From assembly GCA_933207985.1 (NCBI GenBank), contig OW240918.1:114089212-114153211 (forward strand): a stretch of 64,000 bases of DNA. Reading direction: 5' to 3'. This DNA is from Pelobates cultripes (Eukaryota > Chordata > Amphibia > Anura > Pelobatidae). The translations under genes were made by a program, and so were the position numbers. The notes below the pieces were generated by a model, which was not told the origin of the DNA, ran no database searches, and saw only the letters and a program-made list of their open reading frames with translations. Shown here one piece after another: positions 1 through 9,720 of the stretch. How positions within the stretch are numbered: position 1 is the stretch's first letter; every line of letters starts with the position of its first letter.

Positions 1-102
1 ATACCCAGTTTGAAGCACAATTTTGCAACAAGCTAGGAAAAAAATTCCTTCTTGACCCCAGAATGGCAGCCAGATTTATCCTTGGATCAAGCAGTTATTA
101 CC

Positions 103-546
103 CTACATTGAAAGATTATATCCTTGAATATTCTGTTCTTGCAAGTATGCATCTAGTAGCCGTTTGAACATCTGTATGGACTCTGATAAAACCACTTCCT
201 CAGGCAGAGAATTCCACATTCTGATTGTTCTTACAGTAAAAAAAACTTTCCTTTGCCTTAGACGAAATCTTCTTTCTTCCAGTCTAAACTCATGGCCTCG
301 TGTCCTATGTAAAGTCCGGTTTGTGAATAGATTTCCACACAATGGTTTGTATTGGCTACGAATATATTTGTATAATGTTATCATATCCCCTCTCAGGCGA
401 CGTTTTTCTAAACTAAATAGGTTTAAATTTGTTAACCTTTCTTCATAGCCTATATGTTCCATTCCTTTTATTAATTTTGTAGCCCGCCTCTGCACTTTTT
501 CTAGTGCCATAATATCCTTCTTTAGAACAGGTGCCCAAAATTGCAC
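103..546 (-). pseudogene. CR1-like LINE ORF2 C-terminal part
   Basis: 147 codons that continue the LINE ORF2 of the upstream frame (593-1495). The segment FWAPVLKKDIMALEKVQRRATKL followed by a basic stretch with RRLRGDMI and a conserved MWNSLPEEVV is the post-RT extension seen in CR1-type proteins. About 45 bases separate it from the RT frame. Reading across that gap requires two frame changes, one near 596-605 and one near 551-560, so the gene is disrupted. The stop at 103 looks like the natural end of ORF2, and bases 1-102 are then the 3' untranslated tail. Confidence 0.8.
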
Positions 547-592
547 AGCATATTCAATATGGGTCTTACCAGTGATTTATAAAGAGGCAAAA

Positions 593-1495
593 TTATATTC
601 TTGTCCCGAGAATGAATGCCCTTTTCATGCATGACAATACCTTACTGGCCTTGGCCACTGCTGATTGACATTGCACATTGTTGCATAGTTTGTTGTCTAT
701 AACAATTCCCAAGTCCTTTTCATGTGTTGTTATCCCTAATTCGCTTCCATTAAGGGTATACGTTGCTTGTGTATTCTTTACGCCGAAGTGCATAACTTTG
801 CATTTTTCAACATTAAATTTCATCTGCCATTTGAGTGCCCAGTCCCCCAGTCTATCTAAATCCCTCTGCAGCAAAGTAATATCTTGCTCACATTGTATTG
901 TTTTACAAAGTTTGGTGTCATCTGCAAACACTGAAACATGACTTTCAATGCGGTCTTCAAGATCATTTATAAACATGTTAAATAGAAGGGGTCCCAGAAC
1001 AGACCCCTGAGGGACACCACTTGCCACCTCTGTCCAGCTTGAAAATTTACCATTAATGACAACTCTTTGTACTCTGTTTTTAAGCCAATGTTCTACCCAA
1101 GAACAAGCATTTTCATCTAGACCGATTTCCTTGAGTTTGAACACTAATCTATTGTGTGGAACTGTATCAAATGCCTTGGCAAAATCCAAATAGATCACAT
1201 CCACGGCAACACCCTGATCTATACTTCTACTTACTTCTTCGTAGAACGCAATCAAGTTAGTTTGACATGACCTGTGCTTCATAAAACCATGCTGATTTTT
1301 GCTGATAACCATGTTCTTCTCAAGGAATTCTTGAATATTATCCCTTAATAACCTTTCAAATATTTTACCAGCCACAGAAGTTAAGCTCACAGGTCTATAA
1401 TTTCCAGGCAAGGATTTTGAACCCTTTTTGAATATAGGAACCACATCTGCCTTCCTCCAATCCTCCGGAACACTTCCTGAAAGAGTATCCCTCAA
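593..1495 (-). pseudogene. CR1-like LINE reverse transcriptase (partial ORF2)
   Basis: 300 codons of a LINE reverse transcriptase, the enzyme that copies element RNA into DNA at a nicked target. Seen in the translation: the fingers motif around residues 28-42 (GNYRPVSL), motif A with catalytic Asp at 102-110 (YLDFAKAFD), motif B at 160-165 (GVPQGS) and the catalytic motif C at 190-193 as FADD rather than the commoner YADD. The N-terminal apurinic-like endonuclease expected upstream is absent, so the ATG at 1495 is only the first Met of a truncated copy. The frame is lost at the downstream end just after the ILGTRI residues. The rest of the protein continues in another frame at 103-546. It is a dead copy and no host role is implied. 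Confidence 0.85.
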
Positions 1496-1505
1496 ACTTA
1501 CATGG

Positions 1506-3145
1506 TTAACTTATGTCTGTTAGTTGCAGATAGTGTTGCTACAAAATCATCAGTAAAACGCATAGAATATCAGATATGGCAAATAGTATATAATAATAAA
1601 TATTTTGAATCACTTATGGAAAGGAAAACAGAACAGGTCCTACCAATATTTGCTGTATCTGCTGAAATAGCTTTTATATGATAATTTTTAACATTATTAT
1701 TTTTATGTTGTGGATGGCCAGAGAATATCTGGGAGGTGGTTTGCACACATTGAATAGGAACTCCTGGCTCACCTGTATTGATTTAACTCACATCCTAAGG
1801 TACCAGTGGATGGGAAGAAGAGAAGAGCATTGTGGGTTTTTTTTGGCCAAGTTCACTACCCCAAAGAACAACTCACCATGCATGTTTTGGTTACAATGGC
1901 TCCTGGAGGATGGACACCATTCAAGTCTTCCCCAGTTATTTGGCTGTCCTGTAAGTCAGTTACACTTACTGAAAATAACTATTGCAGGCTTAAAATTAAA
2001 AAAACAAACAAACAAAAAAAAAAAACCCACCAAAACATATTACCGCTAAAAAGGCATTAGATCAGAGCAGAGCAAAAAGCTGCATCTGAGTCAGAGAACC
2101 AGGTAGTCGTAAAGAAAATTGAAAAAGGGAAAAAGGGAATTCTTTTGTGTTAGTAGCCCCTGGGGTCACAGAATTTTCTTAGTGTTGAAACATGCAATAT
2201 AGTGGTTTTGCACAAAATATTGTTTGCCATTCACTGCTGTAACATTTACATAATTAGTGAAGCAAGAGTTGGGTAGCATGTACATGCTTAGTGGAAAAAA
2301 TAAGGCAGTTTTGAATGTTGCTTTTTCTTACCGAATCTCAAAATCCATTGGATGAGCGCTGGTGCAAGCAATAAAAAGCCTAAATGGGGGTGGGCCCATC
2401 CAAATATGACAAAGAGGCATGTCAGTCAGGCGTGAATGTGTGCATCTCTGTCTGCCAGTCATGGAGGCCAGACCCATTAATGGATGAGCATGTGGTTTTA
2501 GTGTAGTTCAAGCATGTCTAATGATGCATGCGCACTATGCATTGTGCGTACAAACCTGGGAAAGTGGAACAGGAGCCCAAATTCAGTACTGTACCACTAG
2601 ATGTGGGAGTTTTGGGAGGCATGTAAATATATACACTCATTACTTAATCTTTTAATTTTTTTAAAAATATATATATTTTGTACAATATATGGAACTGATG
2701 GCCACTATATCAGGTTGCTATGTAATATAGTATAATTACTTTTCACTCTAATGCCAAAGAAATTACACTTCTTTAGTAAAGTCTCAAATCAACTGCATTT
2801 ACATATTTACATGATGTGTTCGTATTAATGCAAAAGCCCAGCTGGTAGAGCAGAATGCATTTAGCATTTTCACTTTTCTGGGTAAAAGATGTGCTAGGAG
2901 CACCAGAGACCAATATGATACGTGTATTTCAATCTTCCCTTCTAAATTAAACAGTTATGAAAATGATGTGTTTCTTCTAATTGGTTTTTGGCACGCATTA
3001 CTGGAAACATATCAGTTGTGGCAGTGACATGAAGTTATCCAAATTTATATGCTTTCAACACTTTAGAATGACAACGTGGACCTGTCATTTCATCACTTGT
3101 CTTGTTTCAGTGCATTGTACTGTTCTTTAAACTTTTATAGTTAAA

Positions 3146-3148
<3 letters not shown>
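1506..3148. other. Intergenic, no gene seen
   Basis: AT-rich sequence with no supported gene. An A-rich stretch lies at about 1994-2028. The two overlapping plus-strand frames near 1678-2060 run into that A-rich tract, show no family resemblance and are probably chance. Confidence 0.6.

Positions 3149-3174
<26 letters not shown>
3149..3174. repeat. (TA)n microsatellite at Ngaro insertion edge
   Basis: A run of TA dinucleotides that abuts the 3' end of the Ngaro-type element. The other edge of that element (7145-7170) is also followed by TATATA-rich sequence, so the element appears to sit inside a TA tract. Confidence 0.9.
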
Positions 3175-3179
<5 letters not shown>

Positions 3180-3302
3180 GGTAAGGGCTCATGATAGTAC
3201 AGAAGAAACAAAACACTGATAAGTGTAGGATGGTATTAAAAGAGCAAGTCGGTTGTGGTGTGCCGGAACCGACGATGAGGTAGGCCTGTAAATAAAGAGG
3301 GC
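3173..3302 (-). repeat. Ngaro split direct repeat B2
   Basis: 130 bases, identical to 3467-3596 apart from one C/T difference near position 3270 versus 3564. It begins TATTTGTGGTAAGGGC and ends GAGGGC. It forms the terminal B repeat at the 3' end of the element. Confidence 0.92.
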
Positions 3303-3359
3303 CCACCAAGAAGAAATGTAAAGAGAAAGGAGTTAATAATGAGGAGTGGTGGGAGGGTG

Positions 3360-3468
3360 ATGCAGCGCTGACCTCGAACGGTATGGAGCCAGGTAAGGGG
3401 TGTCCCTTAAGTAGGGAAGGTGTGTGTCATACGCCCCTCCCACAATTACAGGCCAAAAGGCCTTAATA
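3360..3468 (-). repeat. Ngaro split direct repeat A2
   Basis: About 109 bases starting ATGCAGCGCTGACC and ending AAGGCCTTAAT. It matches 7038-7146 at a constant offset of 3678, with only a few substitutions (for example AGGTAAGG versus AGCTAAGG). A spacer at 3303-3359 separates it from B2. Confidence 0.9.
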
Positions 3469-3596
3469 TTTGTGGTAAGGGCTCATGATAGTACAGAAGA
3501 AACAAAACACTGATAAGTGTAGGATGGTATTAAAAGAGCAAGTCGGTTGTGGTGTGCCGGAACTGACGATGAGGTAGGCCTGTAAATAAAGAGGGC
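3467..3596 (-). repeat. Ngaro split direct repeat B1
   Basis: Copy of B2 at an offset of 294 bases. It abuts A2 and lies immediately downstream of the recombinase gene in transcript sense. Confidence 0.92.
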
Positions 3597-3642
3597 AAAA
3601 ATAGAAAATCAAATTTATTACATACCAACAATATACATACAT

Positions 3643-4575
3643 TTAACCAGACATGTTTTGAAAAGCATTTCTTACTTCTTGTACCGGGTTAGGTATGTAT
3701 CTAGAGTAAGGTGATGATTTCCAGCGCCCCAGTGACTTGATAACATGAACTGGGATGTTTGCACTGGATGCTGTGGAGGCCGCTCCTATGCGGAAGCAGT
3801 GGCCCGAATAGTTAGCTGATTTGAGGCCCAGTTGGGTAAATAAGGACCTGATGTGGGTCATGAAGGTGGTGGTAGTGAGTACGGAACCTTGTAGACTGAA
3901 AAGTGGTTGATCTGGTGATGCGTTGTTATGCTGGGTATATGAATCCAGTAGTTTGACGGGGCACCACCTGTTGTGAGTAGGATAGTACTTAACCTCTACT
4001 GGAGGTGCATGTTGACGGGTTTTGGAATGAGGCAGGGTCAAGATATTAGAGTCCGAGTGTTTTGTTAAGTGTGAATGAAGTAAGATGTGAGTGGACTGTG
4101 TTGTGCTGATGGCGGTAAATTCTCTTGGTCTCAAGAAGCCATAAAAAGCTATGTATATGGCGGTTTTAATGACAAGGTTTGTGCTGTTGGAAAAAGGTTT
4201 TAAATCTAGTAAGTTGGATAAGTTTTTAAAAATATGGAAATCTATAGGTAGTCTCCGGGCCGTTCGTGGAGGTTCGGATTTCTGAATACCCCTAAGGATG
4301 TTCTTAATTTGGTAGGCGGACATAAAACTCGAACTGTTGGGTTGTAAAGTTAGCATGTGATGTTGGATGCCTGTCAGATATAGTTTGATTGTGTTGTATG
4401 ATAATTTGAGTTTGAGGTGGCAAAAAGAAGCAAAGCCCAACAAGGATGTCATGATGAAAGGTTGTAAGATGTTGTGTTCCGAAAGGAATCTTTTAAATAA
4501 AATGAAAGCTCTGTCGTATGTTTTACGGGTATTAGTAGACAGTGCTAATTGGGCCAATGTTCTGCTATGTTGCAT
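3643..4575 (-). CDS. Tyrosine recombinase (integrase) of Ngaro-type element
   Basis: 310-codon open frame, about full length for a YR retroelement recombinase. The family integrates a circular cDNA by site-specific crossover without making target duplications. Seen here: an N-terminal SAM-like core-binding region (residues 5-100) and a catalytic domain with the first Arg in FYGFLRPRE (Arg149 or Arg151). A candidate Lys lies in LPHSKT (about 185), the H-x-x-R box is HCFRIG (His259, Arg262), and SLGRWKSSPYSRYI supplies Trp285 and the likely nucleophile Tyr293. All key residues are present and there is no stop or frameshift, unlike the rest of the element. It starts 8 bases after the stop of the RT-RNase H frame, in the usual gag-RT-RH-YR order. 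Translation may depend on reinitiation or readthrough from the upstream frame. Confidence 0.88.
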   Translation of the reverse strand: MQHSRTLAQLALSTNTRKTYDRAFILFKRFLSEHNILQPFIMTSLLGFASFCHLKLKLSYNTIKLYLTGIQHHMLTLQPNSSSFMSAYQIKNILRGIQKSEPPRTARRLPIDFHIFKNLSNLLDLKPFSNSTNLVIKTAIYIAFYGFLRPREFTAISTTQSTHILLHSHLTKHSDSNILTLPHSKTRQHAPPVEVKYYPTHNRWCPVKLLDSYTQHNNASPDQPLFSLQGSVLTTTTFMTHIRSLFTQLGLKSANYSGHCFRIGAASTASSANIPVHVIKSLGRWKSSPYSRYIPNPVQEVRNAFQNMSG

Positions 4576-4583
4576 GATAGCGT

Positions 4584-5750
4584 CTAGTCCATTACTAGAT
4601 GGTGGAATAGTGGAGTGGTCGTGTCTGTGAGTGCGGCTGATGGGAGGATTTGATGAAAAGCCTGGAAATTAAAACGAGACAAATTGTCAGCAGCCGTGTT
4701 ACATACACCTGGAACATGAACACAAAACAAGAAGAAATTATGACATGCAGCCAACCAAGTGAGTTTCGTCAGGAATCTCATAATAGTCAGTGATTTGGAT
4801 CGGCCTTTGTTAATAATGTGGCAGGTTGCTTGGTTGTCTGAGTAGCAACGTACTGGCGAACCTGCCCATAAATGCCCCCATGCCACGGCAGCCGCCACTA
4901 TGGGATATATCTCAAACAGAGCTGAGGTAGTGGTAAAACCTTCCAGGTCCTTAACTTCTGAAGGTGAGCTACCCCAAAGCCATTCGTTTCTGTAAATTGC
5001 TGCAAAACCTGTGGTAGATGCCGCATCTGACCAGATGGTAGGTGAGGAGTCAGACAATTCAGGGGGGAACATACTTTTACCATTCCAGGTGGTTAAAAAG
5101 TTTCTCCACATGAGTAGGTCTGCCGTGGCTGCGGTATCCAGGGATAACCTGTGTGCATCATGTCTGAAAAGTGTGAACATGTGAAGGAGTCGTGAGATGA
5201 AAGCACGACCTTGAGGTATGATGCGCATGGCAAAATTTAGTGACCCCAGCAGAGACTGTAGTTCTTTGCGGTTGCAGTTACCGAGTTGTATGTAGAGATT
5301 TATGTTTGTAAGAATGTTTTCTACCTTGGTACGTGGCAGGCTCGCTTGCATGGTGGCTGAGTCTAGTATGATACCCAGGAATGTGATGAAGGTATCTGGT
5401 GCTTCAGTCTTAGTGGGGGAGACTGGGACACCCAACTGTGTGAAAAGACTGATGGTTTCTTTGAGGCTACTGGGAGCTGAAATATTCTGCTTGACGAGTA
5501 AGAAATCATCCATATAATGTATGACTGTAGGGCATCTGGCTATATTTAATAATAACTAGCATAGGGTTTCAGCGAATACGTCGAAAATGGCTGGACTACT
5601 TTTGGAACCAAAAGTTAATTGTGAGAAAAAGTAGTAGTTCCCGGCCCACTTGATGCCATGTAGGTGCCAGAGTGTAGGGTGGATAGGCAGCAACTTGAAA
5701 GCATTTGTTATATCGGTCTTACTGAGCCATGCTCCGACCCCTGCCTGCAT
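4584..5750 (-). pseudogene. Reverse transcriptase-RNase H of Ngaro-type element
   Basis: Two abutting frames in one reading frame, interrupted by a single in-frame TAG at about 5556-5558. The upstream part (5750-5559) carries RT motif A with Asp in LSKTDITNAF and motif B as FGSKSSPAIF. The downstream part (from about 5555) carries the catalytic HYMDDFLL motif and then an RNase H domain beginning IWSDAASTTGFAAI, with its second acidic position in ALFEIYPI and the third in CYSDNQATCHIINKG. Apart from the TAG, this stretch looks intact. Upstream of 5750 the frame continues a little but meets a stop, and the matching sequence switches frame near 5750-5800, so the N-terminal RT fingers are damaged. 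The protein would copy the element RNA and degrade the RNA strand. Confidence 0.85.
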
Positions 5751-5825
5751 GATAGCCGTAAGGCCTGATCTATGGTGGAATATTGCAGTGAAAATTCCTC
5801 AGAGGGTATGTGGGTATGAGGGAGT

Positions 5826-6269
5826 TCAGACTAGGAGTGTGTCAACCGCTGTAGGATTTTGCTGTGCGGATTGTAAATTTGGACATTCCAGGATTCCGGA
5901 AGGCATGTGTATGAGACCTGTGTGGAATCCTTCTGACAGACCCGATATAATGAATTCTACCAAATGTCTAGATGGATGATGTGACAGTAATGGCGTAAGT
6001 ACAGAAATGTTTATCGAGGTTAAGTATTGTTTAGGATACATTTTATTTGGACACATGGTTTTGGCATGAGCCCTGTAACATTTTAAACATATATGCAAAA
6101 GCCGACATCCACTGTAATTACAAGATAAGACCGTGTTCTTGTATACTCGTGGTATGTCGTCTGAGTATGTCAAGAAATGGTCTGAAAATGTAAGAGCCAT
6201 GTAATCCTGATGTACATGGTTGAATAAAGCATGATCTTCATAAGACTTTAGAAATAAGCCATAAACCAT
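5826..6269 (-). pseudogene. Gag-like protein remnant with zinc-finger and RT start
   Basis: 147 codons immediately 5' of the RT in transcript order. A cysteine/histidine cluster, SCNYSGCRLLHICLKCYRAH followed by Cys five residues on, resembles the C-terminal zinc-binding motif of DIRS/Ngaro gag proteins. Further on, HPSRHLVEFIISGLSEGFHTGL resembles the stretch that begins the RT region in this class. This suggests gag and RT were one continuous protein or were joined by readthrough. The frame ends at 5826 and the next RT segment lies in other frames, so at least two frame changes separate it from motif A. The function is inferred from position and the Cys/His pattern only. The N-terminal gag is not recognisable. 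Confidence 0.55.
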
Positions 6270-7037
6270 TACTGTAATATACCTAAAATATCTATAATAA
6301 GTAACTTAAATTAACTATAAATTAACCAATATACATGAGAAAATATTGATCAAGATGTAAAACCTAGTATGATATGAATAAGTATGTATATATAAGTATG
6401 ACAGATTTAAACAAATTTATAACAGTACATAGCAAGGTATATGAACCGAATTGGTCTATTATAAAACAGAACCAGAGATTGCAGTATGGAAAAAAGTGAA
6501 CGAATGCGTGCATAACTGAGCAAACTGTCGAAAGGTCCATTATAATGAACAGAAAGAGCAGTGTCAATTCGTCAAGTTTGACCGACCTAGATGTAAGATA
6601 TGTACCGATTGAAATAAACCGAACGGAAGGCAGCATGAATGAGTGCTTTTCGGTAAAATGCATGAAAATGAAATGACACGAAATGGTGTGCATGAGTACC
6701 ATATGGAATACATTAGAAACATACCGAAAGGATTATAGCACGAATTTATGAACCGAAATGGGAAAACCACGTATGAATTGCCACCTTGCCGTAAGGCCGG
6801 AGAGCCGTAAAGTGAGGACCCGTTGGAAAACGGAACGCCGTGGGAATGATCCAGGCGTCGGACTTACGATTTTGAAGACCCTGGGACGTTGTCTTCGACG
6901 AAGACCGGAGTATACAAGGAGCTGGACGGGTGGGAAAAGACCTTCAAGAAGGGCTTCCAGGACACAGCTACACTTGAAGAAATCGTGGGTTTCTGAAAAC
7001 CAAGATGGCGCCGTATGGGAACCGGAAGTGGATCCTC
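6270..7037 (-). other. Ngaro 5' leader or decayed gag region
   Basis: Between repeat A1 and the gag remnant. Short frames on both strands (for example 6364-6702 minus and 6758-7144 plus) have no recognisable motif. The plus-strand frame simply runs antisense through the leader into repeat A1. This part probably held the gag N-terminus before deletion and decay. Confidence 0.45.
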
Positions 7038-7147
7038 ATGCAGCGCTGACCTCGAACGGTATGGAGCCAGCTAAGGGGTGTCCCTTAAGTAGGGAAGGTG
7101 TGTGTCATTCGCCCCTCCCACAATTACAGGCCAAAAGGCCTTAATAT
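7038..7147 (-). repeat. Ngaro split direct repeat A1 (5' terminus)
   Basis: Copy of A2 (3360-3468) at the 5' end of the element, ending GGCCTTAATAT where the flanking TA-rich DNA begins. It should contain the element promoter by analogy with other Ngaro elements, but I see no diagnostic motif. Confidence 0.88.
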
Positions 7148-7304
7148 ATATAAAAATATAAATAAATATCTCCTCACACTTGATATCTGATTTAGCCAGT
7201 GAGTGATGTAATTCACATGTGTCATGTTAATTACACTGCAAAAATTTATGGGAGTTGTGTTCATTAAGATAGCTGGTTAATACACTTCAGTTAAAGGGGG
7301 TACT

Positions 7305-7560
7305 CTAAGTGTCAAAACAACTTTAGCTTAATAAACTGGTTTTGGTGTCCCTGCAGTCACAAGACTCAGCACTCCACACTATCCACACTTTCCCTACACA
7401 CGTCCTGAAAAAAAGAGTACATTTTTTTAGCTTCTGTGTTGCACAGTGTGTTGTCTGTGTGAGTGACAGGCAGGGAAGGTGTGGCTAGAGCTCATTTTAA
7501 TGATTTGTGAGCAAAAGTGAGAAAAACTTTTTAAAAAAATGTCTCTATGCTTATTATTTA
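7305..7560. repeat. Partial copy of long-TIR MITE (family of 48148-48670)
   Basis: Starts CAAAACAACTTTAGCTTAAT and continues with GGTTTTGGTGTCCCTGCAG, matching the ends of the full palindromic copy at 48148-48670 (directly on one arm and as reverse complement on the other). The second inverted arm is not evident, so this copy is truncated. Confidence 0.6.
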
Positions 7561-7635
7561 ACTGACAAGTGAGAGTAGAAAAAAACCTCCCACAGGTGGT
7601 CCTTCTGCTCTCCCAAGTATAGTAACCACAGCATA

Positions 7636-7701
7636 TGCACTGTGGTTGCTATGGAAACTCTGTACACTGCTGTGCAGAGTTTCCATAGCAACCACAGTGC
7701 A
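7636..7701. repeat. Perfect 27-bp inverted repeat
   Basis: Arms 7636-7662 and 7675-7701 are exact reverse complements around a 12-base loop. The left arm starts TGCACTGTGGTTGC. No open terminal inverted repeat or target duplication was found, so it may be the core of a decayed palindromic MITE. A transcribed copy would fold into a strong hairpin. Confidence 0.85.
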
Positions 7702-8562
7702 TGCGCACTGTAACACTGCTATAGGGATTATAGAAATGGAGTGACTGCAGTGAGGCAAACATGTCAGTGTCTCACAGGAGGTTTGCCCTGTTTGGGGTCC
7801 AGAAGACCAGAGTAGGAGATGAGCATGGACTGGAAGTGGATGTTACACGGAGAGTTACACCCACGAAGTTCTGAAGATGGCAACGCTAGAGCGCAGGTGA
7901 GTATATTTTGATATTTTACATTGAATACATCACACATTTTTGTTATATGATATGCTATATGATGTATTCAATGTATATGGGGGCATTTTAACGAAAGGTT
8001 TTTTTTCCTTCACTTTAACAGCAGTTTTTGGTAAGAGAAAAAGAGGTGCAAAAACGTAGGGCTTGCATTAGACTGGATGTTGGTAGGTAGTGCTTACACT
8101 ATTTATCTCTCGCTGCCAGGTTTTCTGTTAACACAGTACCGGGATAGAATTAATACAAAGTTCAGTTGCCTTGGTTTGTTGGTTTTAAAAGGTTTCATAT
8201 CATTATTTATTATGCTGATGTTAAATAGATGCAATATGCATAGATAAAGTGAGCTCCTAAATATATAGATTTAATTTGCCAATAAAAAAAAAAACTCTAT
8301 TTACAGTGTACGGAGCACTAGATCTTGTTTTCTCGTAAGGAACACTGGCATCTCTCCAAAGCACATTGCTAGCAAGAACTGATGAGGGAATGAATCACTC
8401 TGATGGCATTTCAAGGTGTCTAGTCTATAACAGAAATACAGTGTATGCAATTCACAGCCACTGATGCATATGTTACAATGTTAAATCTATGTGAGGAAGA
8501 GCACAGGAATAATATATCCATAGAAAATAAAAAAGATACATGAACAGTGTATGTCTACATTA
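7702..8562. other. No gene seen
   Basis: AT-rich DNA with short poly-T and poly-A runs (for example 7998-8007 and 8284-8294) and no supported gene or full repeat. Confidence 0.5.
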
Positions 8563-8850
8563 GCTGCACATTTTAGAGTGGCCTTTTATTGTGGCCAGCC
8601 TAAGGCACACCTGTGCAATAATCATGCTGTCTAATCAGCATCTTGATATGCCACACCTGTGAGGTAGATGGATTATCTTGGCAAAGAAGAAGTGCTCACT
8701 AACACAGATTTAGACAGATTTGTGAACAATATTTGAGAGAAATAGGCCTTTTGTGTACATGGAAAAAGTCTTAGATCTTTGAGTTCAGCTCATGAAAAAT
8801 AGGGGCAAAAACAAAAGTGTTGCATTTATAATTTTGTTCAGTGCATATGT
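8563..8850 (-). mobile_element. Tc1-like transposon 5' end fragment
   Basis: On the minus strand this begins at about 8848 with a terminal sequence CACTGAACAAAATTATAAAT, the style of end seen on Tc1-like elements, and runs through an untranslated leader. Bases 8601-8645 are the reverse complement of 54087-54140, which precedes the Tc1-like transposase at 54189. It is therefore the same family. The copy stops near 8563, just before the transposase start, so it contains no coding sequence. Confidence 0.75.
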
Positions 8851-9428
8851 TTTAAAGCGGTACTGTTTGCATTTTTTTTTATGCCCCTTGTATTTTAAAG
8901 GGTATCTGTCAAGACAAACAACATAAAATGACAGGGAATTAAATTGCATCTATACATTGTGCAAGAAGAATTGCTAGCAAATGTCTAGAATTGTCTAAAA
9001 CCAGTTTAAAAAACACACCCCTTCCCCCTCCGCTCAGTCAGTTCAGTCTGTGTCGAATAGCACAAAAATAAGAAGGCTGTGTTCTGCAGGTCTGTTATCA
9101 GGAACACCCTCCTGCTTGAATTTTAACCTAAGGTAAAGCAATGGCTCCAAGGGAAGGTAGGGAGAAGGGGCAGGCTCTGAGTGAAAGCATCACAGAAATA
9201 GGAGAGAAACAGCCAGAGCCTGTTCATAACTTTAGACAGGTAATATGAAAATAGAGAATGTGAACATATATGTTTTGTTTACACAAAGCCATCATAAAGT
9301 GTTGGGCACTATTAACCTGTTATGGGAAACAAATCTGTGCTTTCCAAAAAGGCGTCTGCTGGAGTTTTGTGTCGTACAAGTGTAACCCCCAGTGAAAACA
9401 TGGAGCAAGAGACCATATTCATCAGCAT
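8851..9428. other. No gene seen
   Basis: Non-repetitive as far as can be judged by eye. No coding or RNA signal. Confidence 0.45.
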
Positions 9429-9430
9429 TA

Positions 9431-9718
9431 GTGATGTCCAGAACGGTTAGCCGAACGGTTCGCCGCGGATGGCGAACATATGACCCTGTACCTCACAGTC
9501 AGCAGACACATTCCAGCCAATCAGCAGCAGACCCTCCCTCCCAGGCCCTCCCACCTCCTGGACAGCTCACTAAGAATGCAGCTTCAAAATGGATGCTGTC
9601 AAGGAGATGGAAGCGTCTGGGAGGGAGGGTCTGCTGCTGATTGGCTGGAATGTGTCTGCTGACTGTGAGGTACAGAGTCATATGTTCGCCGTCCGCGGCA
9701 AACCGTTCGGGACATCGC
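9431..9718. mobile_element. MITE with long terminal inverted repeats
   Basis: 288 bases. The left end GTGATGTCCAGAACGG and the right end, reverse complemented GCGATGTCCCGAACGG, begin inverted repeats extending over 100 bases each. They include matching segments such as GCCAATCAGCAGCAGACC on both arms. TA flanks both ends (9429-9430 and 9719-9720), as expected for Tc1/mariner-type target duplications. The open frames inside are mirror images of each other and not genes. Confidence 0.85.
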
Positions 9719-9720
9719 TA

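Larger units (their letters stand above)
1..1505 (-). mobile_element. CR1-like LINE, 5'-truncated
   Basis: A non-LTR retrotransposon fragment read on the minus strand. It holds the reverse transcriptase and its C-terminal extension (two broken frames annotated separately) followed by a 3' tail that reaches the window edge. The coding similarity stops abruptly near 1505, inside the RT domain and upstream of its fingers, with no endonuclease frame beyond. This is the usual 5' truncation of a LINE copied by target-primed reverse transcription. The assignment to the CR1/L3 group rests on the RT style and the C-terminal domain rich in Trp and Arg. The true 3' end may lie before base 1. Confidence 0.85.
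3173..7147 (-). mobile_element. Ngaro/DIRS-type tyrosine-recombinase retrotransposon
   Basis: A YR retrotransposon of about 4.0 kb read on the minus strand. In transcript order it has repeat A1 (7147-7038), gag/RT start remnant (6269-5826), RT-RNase H (5750-4584), tyrosine recombinase (4575-3643), then B1 (3596-3467), A2 (3468-3360) and B2 (3302-3173). This A1 ... B1-A2-B2 order is the split-direct-repeat layout known from Ngaro and PAT-like elements. Classical DIRS1 instead carries inverted ends and an internal complementary region. B1 and B2 differ at one visible base and A1 and A2 at a few, so insertion looks fairly recent. No methyltransferase or SGNH hydrolase frame is visible. The 5' part is shorter than a typical full element, which suggests an internal deletion. 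Confidence 0.9.

Noticed and set aside
6758..7144. 128-codon plus-strand frame with Arg-rich sequence
   Set aside because: It runs antisense through the Ngaro leader and repeat A1. No motif, and its end coincides with the repeat.
9392..9681. Similar frames on both strands sharing MTLYLTVSRHIPANQQQT
   Set aside because: The identical peptides on opposite strands come from the long inverted repeats of the MITE 9431-9718.
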